Of a DNA stretch of 64,000 bases, positions 35,801 to 42,920 are shown one piece after another. Position 1 is the first letter of the stretch; every line of letters begins with the position of its first letter. The position numbers and the translations under genes were made by a program. Source of the stretch: Staphylococcus americanisciuri (GTDB lineage: Bacteria > Bacillota > Bacilli > Staphylococcales > Staphylococcaceae); contig NZ_JANUXY010000002.1 in assembly GCF_024814435.1 (NCBI RefSeq), positions 204,133 to 268,132 on the forward strand, read 5' to 3'. The notes below the pieces were generated by a model, which saw only the letters and a program-made list of their open reading frames with translations, was not told the DNA's origin and did no database searches.

Positions 35801-36604
35801 GGAGAAATATACGATGGTTTATTTGTCGATGCTTTGTCAGGTGCCGACACACCAATATCTAATTTACATGGAAACTATCCAGAAAATCGGATTATTCAAA
35901 TAATTAGCAAAGGTTTTCTAGAAATTAATGATAATAACATTAATTATTTATTAGAAAATAACTATATTGACAGTTTAGTGTTGTTATACAACTCTTTTGA
36001 TTTTGATATTACAGAAATAATACTTTCTAATATTGAGGATCAAGTAGATCTGGAAGAAATAATTAAACTTATAAATAATGTTAATCGACAAGATGCTGTT
36101 TTAAAATTAATTAGTGAACTAGAGATAAATATAAATCTTTCTCAAATAAGCTCAGAAAAGGAAGAGATAATATCTTATGTTCTAGATAGTAATTTGTCTT
36201 ATGAGAATATTGAGTATGTTCTCTTGAACTTTGAAACCTTCCCCCTTAAAGATCAGTTTTTAAAGAGAATACAAGAAAAAAATAATTTTGATAAACTAAA
36301 ATTTCACATGTTAAATGATAATTTCTTTAACTTTGCATTACAATCAGATTCTTTATCAGAAGACAATAAACTGTTACTAATTGAACAATTAATAAATAAC
36401 AGTGAGAGGTATCAAGATATTCTTAAGTATTTGAAGTTGATGGAAGAGGGAGATGAATTAGTTAGTGTATTTGATGGTAGACGTCCAATTATTGATACGG
36501 GGATAAAGAAAAGAATTGCGTCCTTTTTAGAGGAAAAAGGCTATGTGAAAAACCGGAATGATGGTCGAATTATGTTAGCTAAAAAATTTTCTCGAGAAAA
36601 ATAA
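32897..36604 (+). CDS. YobI-like P-loop NTPase with membrane insertion (KAP-type)
   Basis: A 1235-residue protein. Walker A is GIYGAGKST (41-49). Two hydrophobic helices (about 131-150 and 168-187) interrupt the P-loop domain before Walker B IVVFEDLDR (236-244). A membrane hairpin between A and B and an EDLDR-type Walker B are marks of the KAP/YobI NTPases. The remaining 900 residues are helical and Asn/Ile/Leu-rich, with coiled coils near 400-470 and 530-560, and look like solenoid repeats. Similar large proteins occur in defence islands, but the function here is unknown. The start is ATG 32897 (AAAGGA 9 bases upstream; two earlier ATGs touch that site). Strongly AT-rich, alone on its transcript. 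Confidence 0.78.
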   Translation: MREMNFTSLTPETREANEHVYNQALDEAINNDSIKNIAITGIYGAGKSTVWETYKKERGLNNIITVSLGKYDNEFIDENRGKLSSEESNYKREEVENSIERQLINQVVAQIDNKAIPLSKYQYKENKSFLKSIIEVILSLSFVLSILFWIYREELLLKIQNEIVEKGLPLIVLFLFLLPIAYVVFGLTKRKKLHFLKVKLGTTEASLQEDLNSDETILDRDIRELVYVLYNSKSNIVVFEDLDRYDYLEIYKKLRELNLLVNYFITSKNDKRIVKFVYLLRDGLFYSKNRTKFFDFIIPIIPIVDSRNSENKILELFEGAGNSPSKRIITNISLYIDDMRLLKNIYNEYNIYFNIIAMKQLELKKDKLFSLIVLKNVFPKEFDSLQQDRGYIYNLIQKKEILKKELKQQKEEELNEFNNRINFLNEEVYKSKFDLMTKYILTDIYSNQNNLNTWSEMLREWHQNPNETKEIIHYKQNVGYYQTDRPTYEEFLQKYIYRNEGIKKEIDLYPVDKKEELEKLHVKKNEMQERLKAIDLLNLSQVLKKMSITDRERVYSDTDSNIKDSHYFALIKYLIYEGLIDEAYWHYKGYFYNNSVGKNDTLFLKNILEGNDQDVFLKLENPREVINRMNDDDFLRNNILNIELLQQCLLDNSSVKISNMLYTIVRYDNIESLINVLVDYCKRNKISLLNKFVEITFSNDAEILCETIKSIGKYNTKLFRLLVVSLYSQEELTGDIDVFKNIIESESEVLLLLQNNRQDIFFENLSKYKIKFSKLPCEPVSPRALQEIINKGLYNLNISNIHYLVSNILDQKEVESVLLNYIFKKDKLVPIKRQIELNFEVIIKEYIESYKNVVFSNNEDIIIKILNSEVDEFAKKQYLDSNSVNVTDLSELQNFEEQIENGIVDKIFETGNLKFSIDNISFYFDNGGEITEEFLMYVEKNHQNKFSNELENSVVKQSKILCNKLLSYGEIYDGLFVDALSGADTPISNLHGNYPENRIIQIISKGFLEINDNNINYLLENNYIDSLVLLYNSFDFDITEIILSNIEDQVDLEEIIKLINNVNRQDAVLKLISELEININLSQISSEKEEIISYVLDSNLSYENIEYVLLNFETFPLKDQFLKRIQEKNNFDKLKFHMLNDNFFNFALQSDSLSEDNKLLLIEQLINNSERYQDILKYLKLMEEGDELVSVFDGRRPIIDTGIKKRIASFLEEKGYVKNRNDGRIMLAKKFSREK

Positions 36605-36728
36605 TCAAGCTATTTTTATTTGCCTCCATTTATAGAAAATCCTTATAATGCAATATATTTTGTATACTAGACTCTTATTACCCCCTCTGATAGATTAAAT
36701 TAAAATCATATATCAAGGGGGAAATGTT

Positions 36729-36938
36729 ATGCAATCTTCACCAAAGCAAGTGGGTAGAAGTCACGGTTTGCCGCTTGATCCGTTTGAGAGTAGTGGTACG
36801 ACGTCCTATTGGTTGTATTTCGATGTGTCTAAGAATGGGGAGGATAATTTGTCGCTGTCTAGCCAATATTACAACTTAACTCGTGGTTTCACTGATGGTT
36901 ATGTTTACAGTGAATCAGTGGGTATTGAGAGATTATAG
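36729..36938 (+). CDS. Small hypothetical protein
   Basis: A 69-residue open frame with a good AAGGGGG site 6 bases before the ATG. The protein starts MQSSPKQVGRSHGLPLDPF and has aromatic, Ser-rich stretches (SQYYNLTRGFTDGYVY). There are no membrane helices, signal peptide or recognised family. It may be a remnant of a longer protein. The AT-rich region before it could hold a promoter but none is clear. Confidence 0.4.
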   Translation: MQSSPKQVGRSHGLPLDPFESSGTTSYWLYFDVSKNGEDNLSLSSQYYNLTRGFTDGYVYSESVGIERL

Positions 36939-36965
36939 TAAGGATACTAGTGAAGAATGCTGAAA

Positions 36966-37106
36966 ATGAGGTTTGTTTGGAATATGACAATGTATGATTT
37001 GCGAGAAGTTGTGAACTTATCTTCTAAGGAACTACTGTCGGAAGAAGATGAAATAGTGGATGTTATAATGAACTTAATCACTTTACAAATTGAAAAAGCT
37101 ATGTGA
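36966..37106 (+). CDS. Small acidic hypothetical peptide
   Basis: A 46-codon frame reading MRFVWNMTMYDLREVVNLSS and continuing LLSEEDEIVDVIMNLITLQIE. The amphipathic helical look suggests a real or decayed small protein, but the ribosome site is weak; a later ATG at 36984 is possible. An overlapping frame to 37168 continues with MSLLRLLDQTNKALN and could be the frameshifted remainder. The stretch 37107-37238 holds nothing else recognisable. Confidence 0.25.
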   Translation: MRFVWNMTMYDLREVVNLSSKELLSEEDEIVDVIMNLITLQIEKAM

Positions 37107-37238
37107 ATGCCATGTCATTATTGAGATTGTTAGATCAAACCAATAAGGCGCTGAATTCACATAACTAAATAGGCAAGCAAGGCACGGGAGAATATTCTTT
37201 TTACTATGTTCGTATTCTTGACATAGATTCAGAACTTT

Positions 37239-37514
37239 TTAGGAGTTTATTAATTTAATAGTCAATAGCGTTAGTATAATCAAGCTTGTTATTATTACAA
37301 TTCCATTTATTAAATTAATTAATGCTTTTAGTCTTTTTTTATTGTCATACTCAGGACTTTTGTACAACAATATATAATATATAACCAAAGTCGCAATGAA
37401 CATTCCATATATAGAAGTTAATATACCAAAGTGTAATTCCATATAACCACTTTGTATTAAAAAATAGGAAAAGCAAATGATTAGAAATAATAAAATTTCG
37501 TAAATTAGTAGCAT
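37239..37514 (-). CDS. Small three-helix membrane protein (possible immunity protein)
   Basis: A 91-residue protein with helices near 3-22, 28-50 and 67-88 joined by short charged loops (YKSPEYDNKKRLKAL). AAAGGAG precedes the ATG. It is divergent from a secreted small protein, with start codons 64 bases apart. Small multi-helix proteins next to bacteriocin-like genes often give self-immunity. No family recognised; the immunity role is inference. Confidence 0.6.
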   Translation of the reverse strand: MLLIYEILLFLIICFSYFLIQSGYMELHFGILTSIYGMFIATLVIYYILLYKSPEYDNKKRLKALINLINGIVIITSLIILTLLTIKLINS

Positions 37515-37578
37515 TATGTTTTTTCTCCTTTAAGTTAGGTTATTGTAATTATGTAAACTAAATTTGGAGGGGTTAAAA

Positions 37579-38076
37579 ATGAAAAAAGCTGTTATTACGT
37601 CATTATCTAGTTTGGTTTTAGCTACAGGAGTTGCATCTCCTATGGCTAATGCTAAAGAAAATGTTATTAATAATCAACCTTCTAGCGTTCAAAGTGGTGT
37701 TAATGTAAATGCTGAGGCAATTGCTAGAGAAGCTGCGAGAGAAAATGGAGCGGATTTAAGAGCTTATGATGCCCAACAAATGGAACGTGGAAAAGCAACT
37801 TTAACTCTAAAAGCTGCTAAAGAGCTGTTGTCAAAGAATAAGGAAAAAATTAATAATGCGATTAAAAGCGCTATTCAAAAATTACCGTTGAATGATGCAC
37901 AAAAGAAAAAGTGGATTTCTATAATCACAATTGATGGTTTTATAAAATATTTAAATCAAATAACTAATTTTACAGGAAGTATTGAGGATGCTGCCCAAGG
38001 TTGGTTAACAAGTATTGGTGTCCCTGGATGGATTGCCCAAGTGATTGTTCAAACAATTTCGTTCTTCTTAGTTTAA
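37579..38076 (+). CDS. Secreted small protein with hydrophobic C-terminus (bacteriocin-like candidate)
   Basis: A 165-residue protein. The signal peptide is MKKAVITSLSSLVLATGVAS, with a likely cut after ANA near residue 25. The mature part is Asn/Ala/Lys-rich and helical (NINNAIKSAIQK-like region near 95-105) and ends in a hydrophobic stretch WLTSIGVPGWIAQVIVQTIS followed by FFLV. Export plus a hydrophobic tail suggests a membrane-active or surface peptide. The start is ATG 37579, after GGAGGGG; an in-frame TTG/ATG 5 codons upstream lies before it. No homologue recognised. The divergent small membrane protein may be its partner. Confidence 0.65.
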   Translation: MKKAVITSLSSLVLATGVASPMANAKENVINNQPSSVQSGVNVNAEAIAREAARENGADLRAYDAQQMERGKATLTLKAAKELLSKNKEKINNAIKSAIQKLPLNDAQKKKWISIITIDGFIKYLNQITNFTGSIEDAAQGWLTSIGVPGWIAQVIVQTISFFLV

Positions 38077-38085
38077 ATAACTGAG

Positions 38086-38107
38086 CTGGGAGACTATATC
38101 CCAGTTT
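38086..38107 (+). terminator. Weak hairpin terminator after the secreted protein gene
   Basis: CTGGGA (38086-38091) and TCCCAG (38099-38104) with a 7-base loop, then TTTC. Short stem, modest support. Confidence 0.5.
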
Positions 38108-38125
38108 CAATCCTCAAGTGGCTAA

Positions 38126-38302
38126 CTTAGCTTTGAAGTTGACGAATTGATAACACATAATATTTTGTATACCGCTATTACAAGGGCAAAAGAGGACTTG
38201 AAAATATATTGGACCCCTGAAACTGAAAAGAAAGTAATAGAGAACATTCAAGTGTGTGATTATAAAAGAGATGAATCCATTTTGAAAGAAAAATTAAAGT
38301 AA
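38126..38302 (+). pseudogene. 3' stub of an SF1 (UvrD/RecD2-type) helicase
   Basis: The last 58 codons of a helicase remain in frame: VDELITHNILYTAITRAKED, followed by LKIYWTPETEKKVI, ending in TAA at 38302. LYTAITRAK is helicase motif VI. An in-frame TAA lies at 38123, so only the tail survives; the motor is gone. The gene was probably cut when accessory genes were exchanged at this site, making 38.1-38.3 kb a recombination edge of the island. Confidence 0.78.
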
Positions 38303-38311
38303 CATCTCAAA

Positions 38312-38346
38312 AACCCGAACGAAACACAAAATGTTTTGCTCGGGTT
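38312..38346. terminator. Bidirectional terminator at the right island edge
   Basis: AACCCGAACGAAACA pairs with TGTTTTGCTCGGGTT (15-bp stem with two wobbles, 5-base loop). It lies between the helicase stub (plus) and the MFS gene (minus). Confidence 0.8.
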
Positions 38347-38376
38347 CATTCATATATAAAATATCTTCAACAACAC

Positions 38377-39615
38377 CTATGCCACAGCTTTTCTTTCACG
38401 GACATACACAACAAGGTAGAAAATAACGGTTGCAAGTAGTAATAAGATAGCTGCGATGTAGAATGCCAATACTTTTGAGCCTGTGATATCGCTGATGTAG
38501 CCTGTTAACCACGGTGCGACAACGGAGGATGCCATACCGAAGAAGTTGAAGGTACCGAGTGCTTTTGCGACACGGTCTTGTGTCACGGAGTCTGAAACGA
38601 ATGTGATTAAGACTGGATCGATTGCAAGTTTACCTAATAAGCCGTATAAGACGAGTGCGATATAGAGGACGGCTGGGTTTGGTGCGAATACGGTTAAGCT
38701 GATTGTAAGAGCTGCTGCAAGCAATAGGAATAAAATCAGTTTTAAGCGTTGATCGCTATGTTTATCAATGTATTTTGAGAAGAAGAGAGCGCCTGGAATG
38801 GCTGTTACGGCAACGAGTGCAGCAACGTAACCAACAGATGATTGGGCGAATCCTTTTTCTGATACTAAAAATGATGGCAACCATGTCACAATCATATAGT
38901 AGCCATAACATGTCGCAAAGTAAACGAAGTAAGTTGCGAGTTGTTTTGGCGCAAAGAGGGATACGTCGTCTGTTGTTGTGTTTGTGACAACCGTTTTTGC
39001 CTCTTGTTGGACAGCAATTTGTTTGTCGTACTTGTCACCTTTAATAAATAACATAAAGATAAATGTTACAGCTAGGATAATGATGGCTGTCATGTACAAC
39101 ATGTAGTTCCATTGAATATTGAGACCGGCTACGAGAACTGATGAACCAACGAGCCCGATAACCATTCCTAATGCGGAACCACTGTTAATGATAGCATTAG
39201 AGAATGATTTCTTTTCTTTTGGCATATGTTTAGCTGACAATGAGTAAGCTGCGCCATAATAAGATCCTGTTGAAATTCCTGCGACTAAAGCGCCCAAGTA
39301 GACTTGTGTGATGGTACTGCTGGTTCCAATGATTAACGCTGCAGCTGCAAATCCGAGAAAGGCAGGAATGAGTACTTTTTTCTGACCGAATTTATCGACT
39401 AATGCCCCTGATGGAATTTGCATACCGGTATAGGCGAAGAAATAGATTGAAGCGACGAGTCCCATCTGTGAATCGCTAATATTGCCAAGCGAATCCTGAA
39501 TTTGTGGATAGATTGGCGTTAAGATAGTTCTGTAAATCCATATTGCAACCCAACCGAGAACAAGGGCGAAAATAATCTTTTTATAATAATTTTGATCATG
39601 CTTAATGTTATTCAT
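38377..39615 (-). CDS. MFS transporter at the ureide cluster
   Basis: A 412-residue MFS protein with 12 helices. The loop-2/3 motif is GALVDKFGQKK (residues 70-80), typical of MFS anion or sugar-acid transporters; the charged middle loop is HMPKEKKSF. It is 112 bases from the divergent-oriented pucR gene on the same strand and may belong to the ureide regulon, for example moving oxamate, allantoate or glyoxylate. The substrate is a guess from position. A TGAGGAGG site precedes the ATG. Confidence 0.82.
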   Translation of the reverse strand: MNNIKHDQNYYKKIIFALVLGWVAIWIYRTILTPIYPQIQDSLGNISDSQMGLVASIYFFAYTGMQIPSGALVDKFGQKKVLIPAFLGFAAAALIIGTSSTITQVYLGALVAGISTGSYYGAAYSLSAKHMPKEKKSFSNAIINSGSALGMVIGLVGSSVLVAGLNIQWNYMLYMTAIIILAVTFIFMLFIKGDKYDKQIAVQQEAKTVVTNTTTDDVSLFAPKQLATYFVYFATCYGYYMIVTWLPSFLVSEKGFAQSSVGYVAALVAVTAIPGALFFSKYIDKHSDQRLKLILFLLLAAALTISLTVFAPNPAVLYIALVLYGLLGKLAIDPVLITFVSDSVTQDRVAKALGTFNFFGMASSVVAPWLTGYISDITGSKVLAFYIAAILLLLATVIFYLVVYVRERKAVA

Positions 39616-39727
39616 CGTTGTATCCTCCTCAGATATAAGTCTTTATCTAAAGAATAGGATAAGTAATTGTTAATAACATTAGTATAATTGGACAAAGTTG
39701 CTGGGTGTTCTGTCTAATTCAACCAAA

Positions 39728-41332
39728 TTATAGCGTTAAATGTTCAGATGTAAAAATAGCAAGTCGGATGTCTAATGAGTTTTCTGGATCACTGATGTTC
39801 ATATTCAACATTTCTTCACACTTATTAATGCGATATTTGACGGTATTCCGATGTACAAACATTAAAGATGCTGTTTTAGTAATATCACATTGGTTTTCCA
39901 TGTAGACCTTCAATGTTTTCTTCAATTCTTTATCTTTTGATTTTTGTGGATAGGCAAGTGGACCTAACGTGTAAATAACAAAGGGTCTGAGTTTATCAAC
40001 GGGTATCAGCTGTAACAACTCTTCCACACTTTTTGAACGATAAACCTCAATGAATTCTCTTAGATAGCTTTCATTATGTGTATCATAGATCTCATTCGCT
40101 TCAACAAAAGAAAGGGTGATTTGTTTAAAGTCTGTCACTTGGTTCCCAATACCGAATGATAATGAACTGTTAAAGAACTTTTTATATTCCTTCTGCAGAA
40201 ATTTACAATATTCAATATAGTTTTCGTGTTTTTTCTGCATGAGTATGACGAATTTGTAGTTATTTCTTAAGCCATAAATACTAATATTATAATCGATGCT
40301 CTCCAACATTTCTTTGAGCCATGCGAAGGTCATTTGGTAACGCTCACTCAAGTAAATACTATTCTCCATACCATCTTCTCGATCTACCCCACAAACAATA
40401 ATTTGATAATAGTTAGATTGTCTCAAATGATAGTTTTTAAAAAAGTCTGGGTTCTGGCTCATATCAATTGGTGAGCTATCTTTCGTTTTCATGAGTGATT
40501 CAAAAAATTGGTTCGTATTTTCTTGTTGCTGTGCGAGGATTCGATTTTCTTTATAAATAGCGAAACTGAGAACATTTACGGCTTGTTCAATCGCTAAATA
40601 GCTAAACGGATAGCTAAGTTTTTGAATGTCTAGAATCATGATATAGTACGGGAAATAAGTAAAAGCAGGCACTTCAAATACACCATATTCATTTTCATCA
40701 AATGTGACTTTTTTAGTTTCTTTATCATAGTTGTCGGTAAACTTTTTCAAGTAATGACGTACTTCTCCAGGTCGATTTTTAAAATATAGACTTTGACTTT
40801 CTATGCTTAAAAATGGATTAATTAATAAAATAGGTGCTTTGATAAGCTTGGACAACTGTTCAATAATTTTATCGATAGTGTATTCATTGATAATCATCTT
40901 GTTCATTTTTTGTTGTAAATCAATGGCGAAATTAAGCTTGTCATTTTCGTCATCTGCAATGTAAGAAGAAATTTCATGTGTAATTGCGCCAAGCTTCCAG
41001 TAATAAGGAATTTCAATTATTGGAAAGTTAAGTGCATTTGCGTGATCAATCACTTTTTGGTCGATGGTATGCAAAAAGCGAGAGAGCTTGATACCAATAC
41101 CTGCTACATTGACGCTATGTAAGTCACTGATTAATTGTATAAGCCCTTCTTGATTGTCTTGATAGACCATTGCGGTTGTCAGTAAAAGTGTATGCTCCGA
41201 GATATAATCCTTGATATCGGGCGTTTCTGTAATATCGACAAATTCCACGTATCTCTCTAAATCCCCATGTTCATTAATCAATCTTAATCCGGAAAACAAT
41301 TCTATGTTCATAATGTCATTTAATGTGGTCAT
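39728..41332 (-). CDS. pucR: PucR-family regulator of ureide use
   Basis: A 534-residue regulator. An N-terminal PucR domain (about 8-125, beginning NDIMNIELFSGLRLINEHGD) leads to a long middle GGDEF-like/PucR_2 segment and a C-terminal helix-turn-helix (CDITKTASLMFVHRNTVKYR, about 491-510). B. subtilis PucR senses allantoin-type inducers and activates the purine-degradation genes. Here the gene is divergent from the allantoin permease with 136 bases between, the expected place for PucR control. It is upstream of the MFS gene on its own strand. Confidence 0.88.
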   Translation of the reverse strand: MTTLNDIMNIELFSGLRLINEHGDLERYVEFVDITETPDIKDYISEHTLLLTTAMVYQDNQEGLIQLISDLHSVNVAGIGIKLSRFLHTIDQKVIDHANALNFPIIEIPYYWKLGAITHEISSYIADDENDKLNFAIDLQQKMNKMIINEYTIDKIIEQLSKLIKAPILLINPFLSIESQSLYFKNRPGEVRHYLKKFTDNYDKETKKVTFDENEYGVFEVPAFTYFPYYIMILDIQKLSYPFSYLAIEQAVNVLSFAIYKENRILAQQQENTNQFFESLMKTKDSSPIDMSQNPDFFKNYHLRQSNYYQIIVCGVDREDGMENSIYLSERYQMTFAWLKEMLESIDYNISIYGLRNNYKFVILMQKKHENYIEYCKFLQKEYKKFFNSSLSFGIGNQVTDFKQITLSFVEANEIYDTHNESYLREFIEVYRSKSVEELLQLIPVDKLRPFVIYTLGPLAYPQKSKDKELKKTLKVYMENQCDITKTASLMFVHRNTVKYRINKCEEMLNMNISDPENSLDIRLAIFTSEHLTL

Positions 41333-41400
41333 ATATAATCAACTCCAATAATTGTCAGAAATGACTAAAAAAATATTTTATATGTTTATTCTGTCATAGA

Positions 41401-41416
41401 ATGAAAACGCGTACAA
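41401..41416 (+). promoter_or_regulatory. cre site before the allantoin permease gene
   Basis: ATGAAAACGCGTACAA matches 15 of 16 positions of the cre consensus. It sits about 53 bases before the permease start, in the pucR/permease divergent region, and predicts CcpA repression of ureide use by good carbon sources. Confidence 0.6.
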
Positions 41417-41468
41417 TAGTACATTTTAATAAAGAGAGGGCCTTTCTAAAAGATTGAGGGGGTTTCAC

Positions 41469-42920
41469 ATGGTTCATATTGATCATAGACCGACGTCTTT
41501 TTATGAAAAGCGTGGGTATAACAAAGATATTATGCCAAAAACACCAGAGCAACGTAATTTTAACACCTTTAACTATTTTACGCTATGGATGGGGGCAGTA
41601 CATAATATTCCCAACTATACAGCGGTAGGCGGTTTTTTATTACTTGGGTTATCACCTTTACAGATTATGATAGCACTTGTTATTAGCTCGATTGCAATTG
41701 GTATTCTGTTGGCAGCCAATGGATATGCTGGGTCGAAATATGGGATTCCTTTTGCGATGCATCTCAGGCTAACTTATGGTGATATGGGGGCCAAGCTTCC
41801 TGGTATTTTACGTGGTATTGTTGCTGGTATCGCATGGTTTGGTTTACAAACATATGCTGGTGCACTTGCTTTAATTGTATTATTAGACAAGTTGTTTCCA
41901 GGATTTTCAAATATTGGCGGCGATGGTAAGTTTTTAGGGTTAACAGCATCTGCTGCAATTGCATTTTTCATTTTTTGGTTAATTAATTTTGCTATTGGTT
42001 TTGGTGGAGGATCTATTTTAAACAAGTTTACAGCAATCTTGAATCCTCTAATCTATATTATTTTTGGTGGTATGGCGATATGGGGTGTAAAAGTTGGTGG
42101 AGGTTTTGGCAATATTCTCGCATATGACTTAACGAGTAATGCACCAACGTCTTATCCCATTATATTAAGCTTTTTAGTTGTGATGAATTCATTGATTGCA
42201 GTATGGGCTGCACCGGGTGCGAGTGTGGCTGATTTTACGCAAAGTGCAAAGTCTACTAAAGCACAAGTTGTTGGACAAATTGGCAGTGTCGTTGTCGCAC
42301 ATATCTTATTTGCGATATCAAGTGTATGTATTTTAATTGGTGCATCTATATTTAGTAGCAAACAAGAATGGAATATACTCCACATTATTGGGAAATGGGA
42401 TAGCCTTGTTGCGATTGCATTTGCTATTGGTGTGTTATTAATGACGACGATTTCGACCAATGCAACAAGTAACATTATTCCTGCAGCTTACCAGTTGAGC
42501 GCACTATTACCAAAAGTTATCACATATAAACGTGGTGTAATAATCGCTGCCGTCATCAGTGTCATGATTATGCCTTGGAAAATGATGGAGAACAGCGACA
42601 GCATCTTCATGTTCCTGAATCTGATTGGTGCCATTCTTGGTCCAGTTGCAGGTGTGATGATTGCGCATTTCTATCACGTGATTCATAAAAAAGTAGACTT
42701 GGATAGACTTTACTTCGATAAGCACAATCCACCTGCAGATTTGGAGCGTTTGAACAAAAAGGCATATATCGCAACGATTGTAGGTGTTATTGTATCGTTT
42801 TTAGGTTTTATTCCGGGTCTGAGATTAATCTCTGATCTATCGTGGTTCATTGGTTTTATAACAGCAGCAGTTCTGTATTTATTATTAAAAAATTTGGAAA
42901 AGAAAGGTGAAACAATATGA
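41469..42920 (+). CDS. pucI: Allantoin permease (NCS1 family)
   Basis: A 483-residue NCS1 transporter with 12 helices. Family blocks are FTLWMGAVHNIPNYTAVGG near 35-53, GSKYGIPFAMHLRLTYGDMG and AGIAWFGLQTYAGA (substrate-site helix). In this context the substrate should be allantoin (PucI/AllP type). ATG 41469 is chosen because GAGGGGG ends 6 bases upstream; an in-frame TTG at 41454 precedes it. Its last four bases (ATGA) overlap the allantoinase start, so the two are coupled. Confidence 0.88.
   Translation: MVHIDHRPTSFYEKRGYNKDIMPKTPEQRNFNTFNYFTLWMGAVHNIPNYTAVGGFLLLGLSPLQIMIALVISSIAIGILLAANGYAGSKYGIPFAMHLRLTYGDMGAKLPGILRGIVAGIAWFGLQTYAGALALIVLLDKLFPGFSNIGGDGKFLGLTASAAIAFFIFWLINFAIGFGGGSILNKFTAILNPLIYIIFGGMAIWGVKVGGGFGNILAYDLTSNAPTSYPIILSFLVVMNSLIAVWAAPGASVADFTQSAKSTKAQVVGQIGSVVVAHILFAISSVCILIGASIFSSKQEWNILHIIGKWDSLVAIAFAIGVLLMTTISTNATSNIIPAAYQLSALLPKVITYKRGVIIAAVISVMIMPWKMMENSDSIFMFLNLIGAILGPVAGVMIAHFYHVIHKKVDLDRLYFDKHNPPADLERLNKKAYIATIVGVIVSFLGFIPGLRLISDLSWFIGFITAAVLYLLLKNLEKKGETI

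Noticed and set aside
23665..38302. SCC-type cassette or prophage
   Set aside because: No ccr recombinase, integrase, phage structural genes, att repeats or tRNA flank the region.
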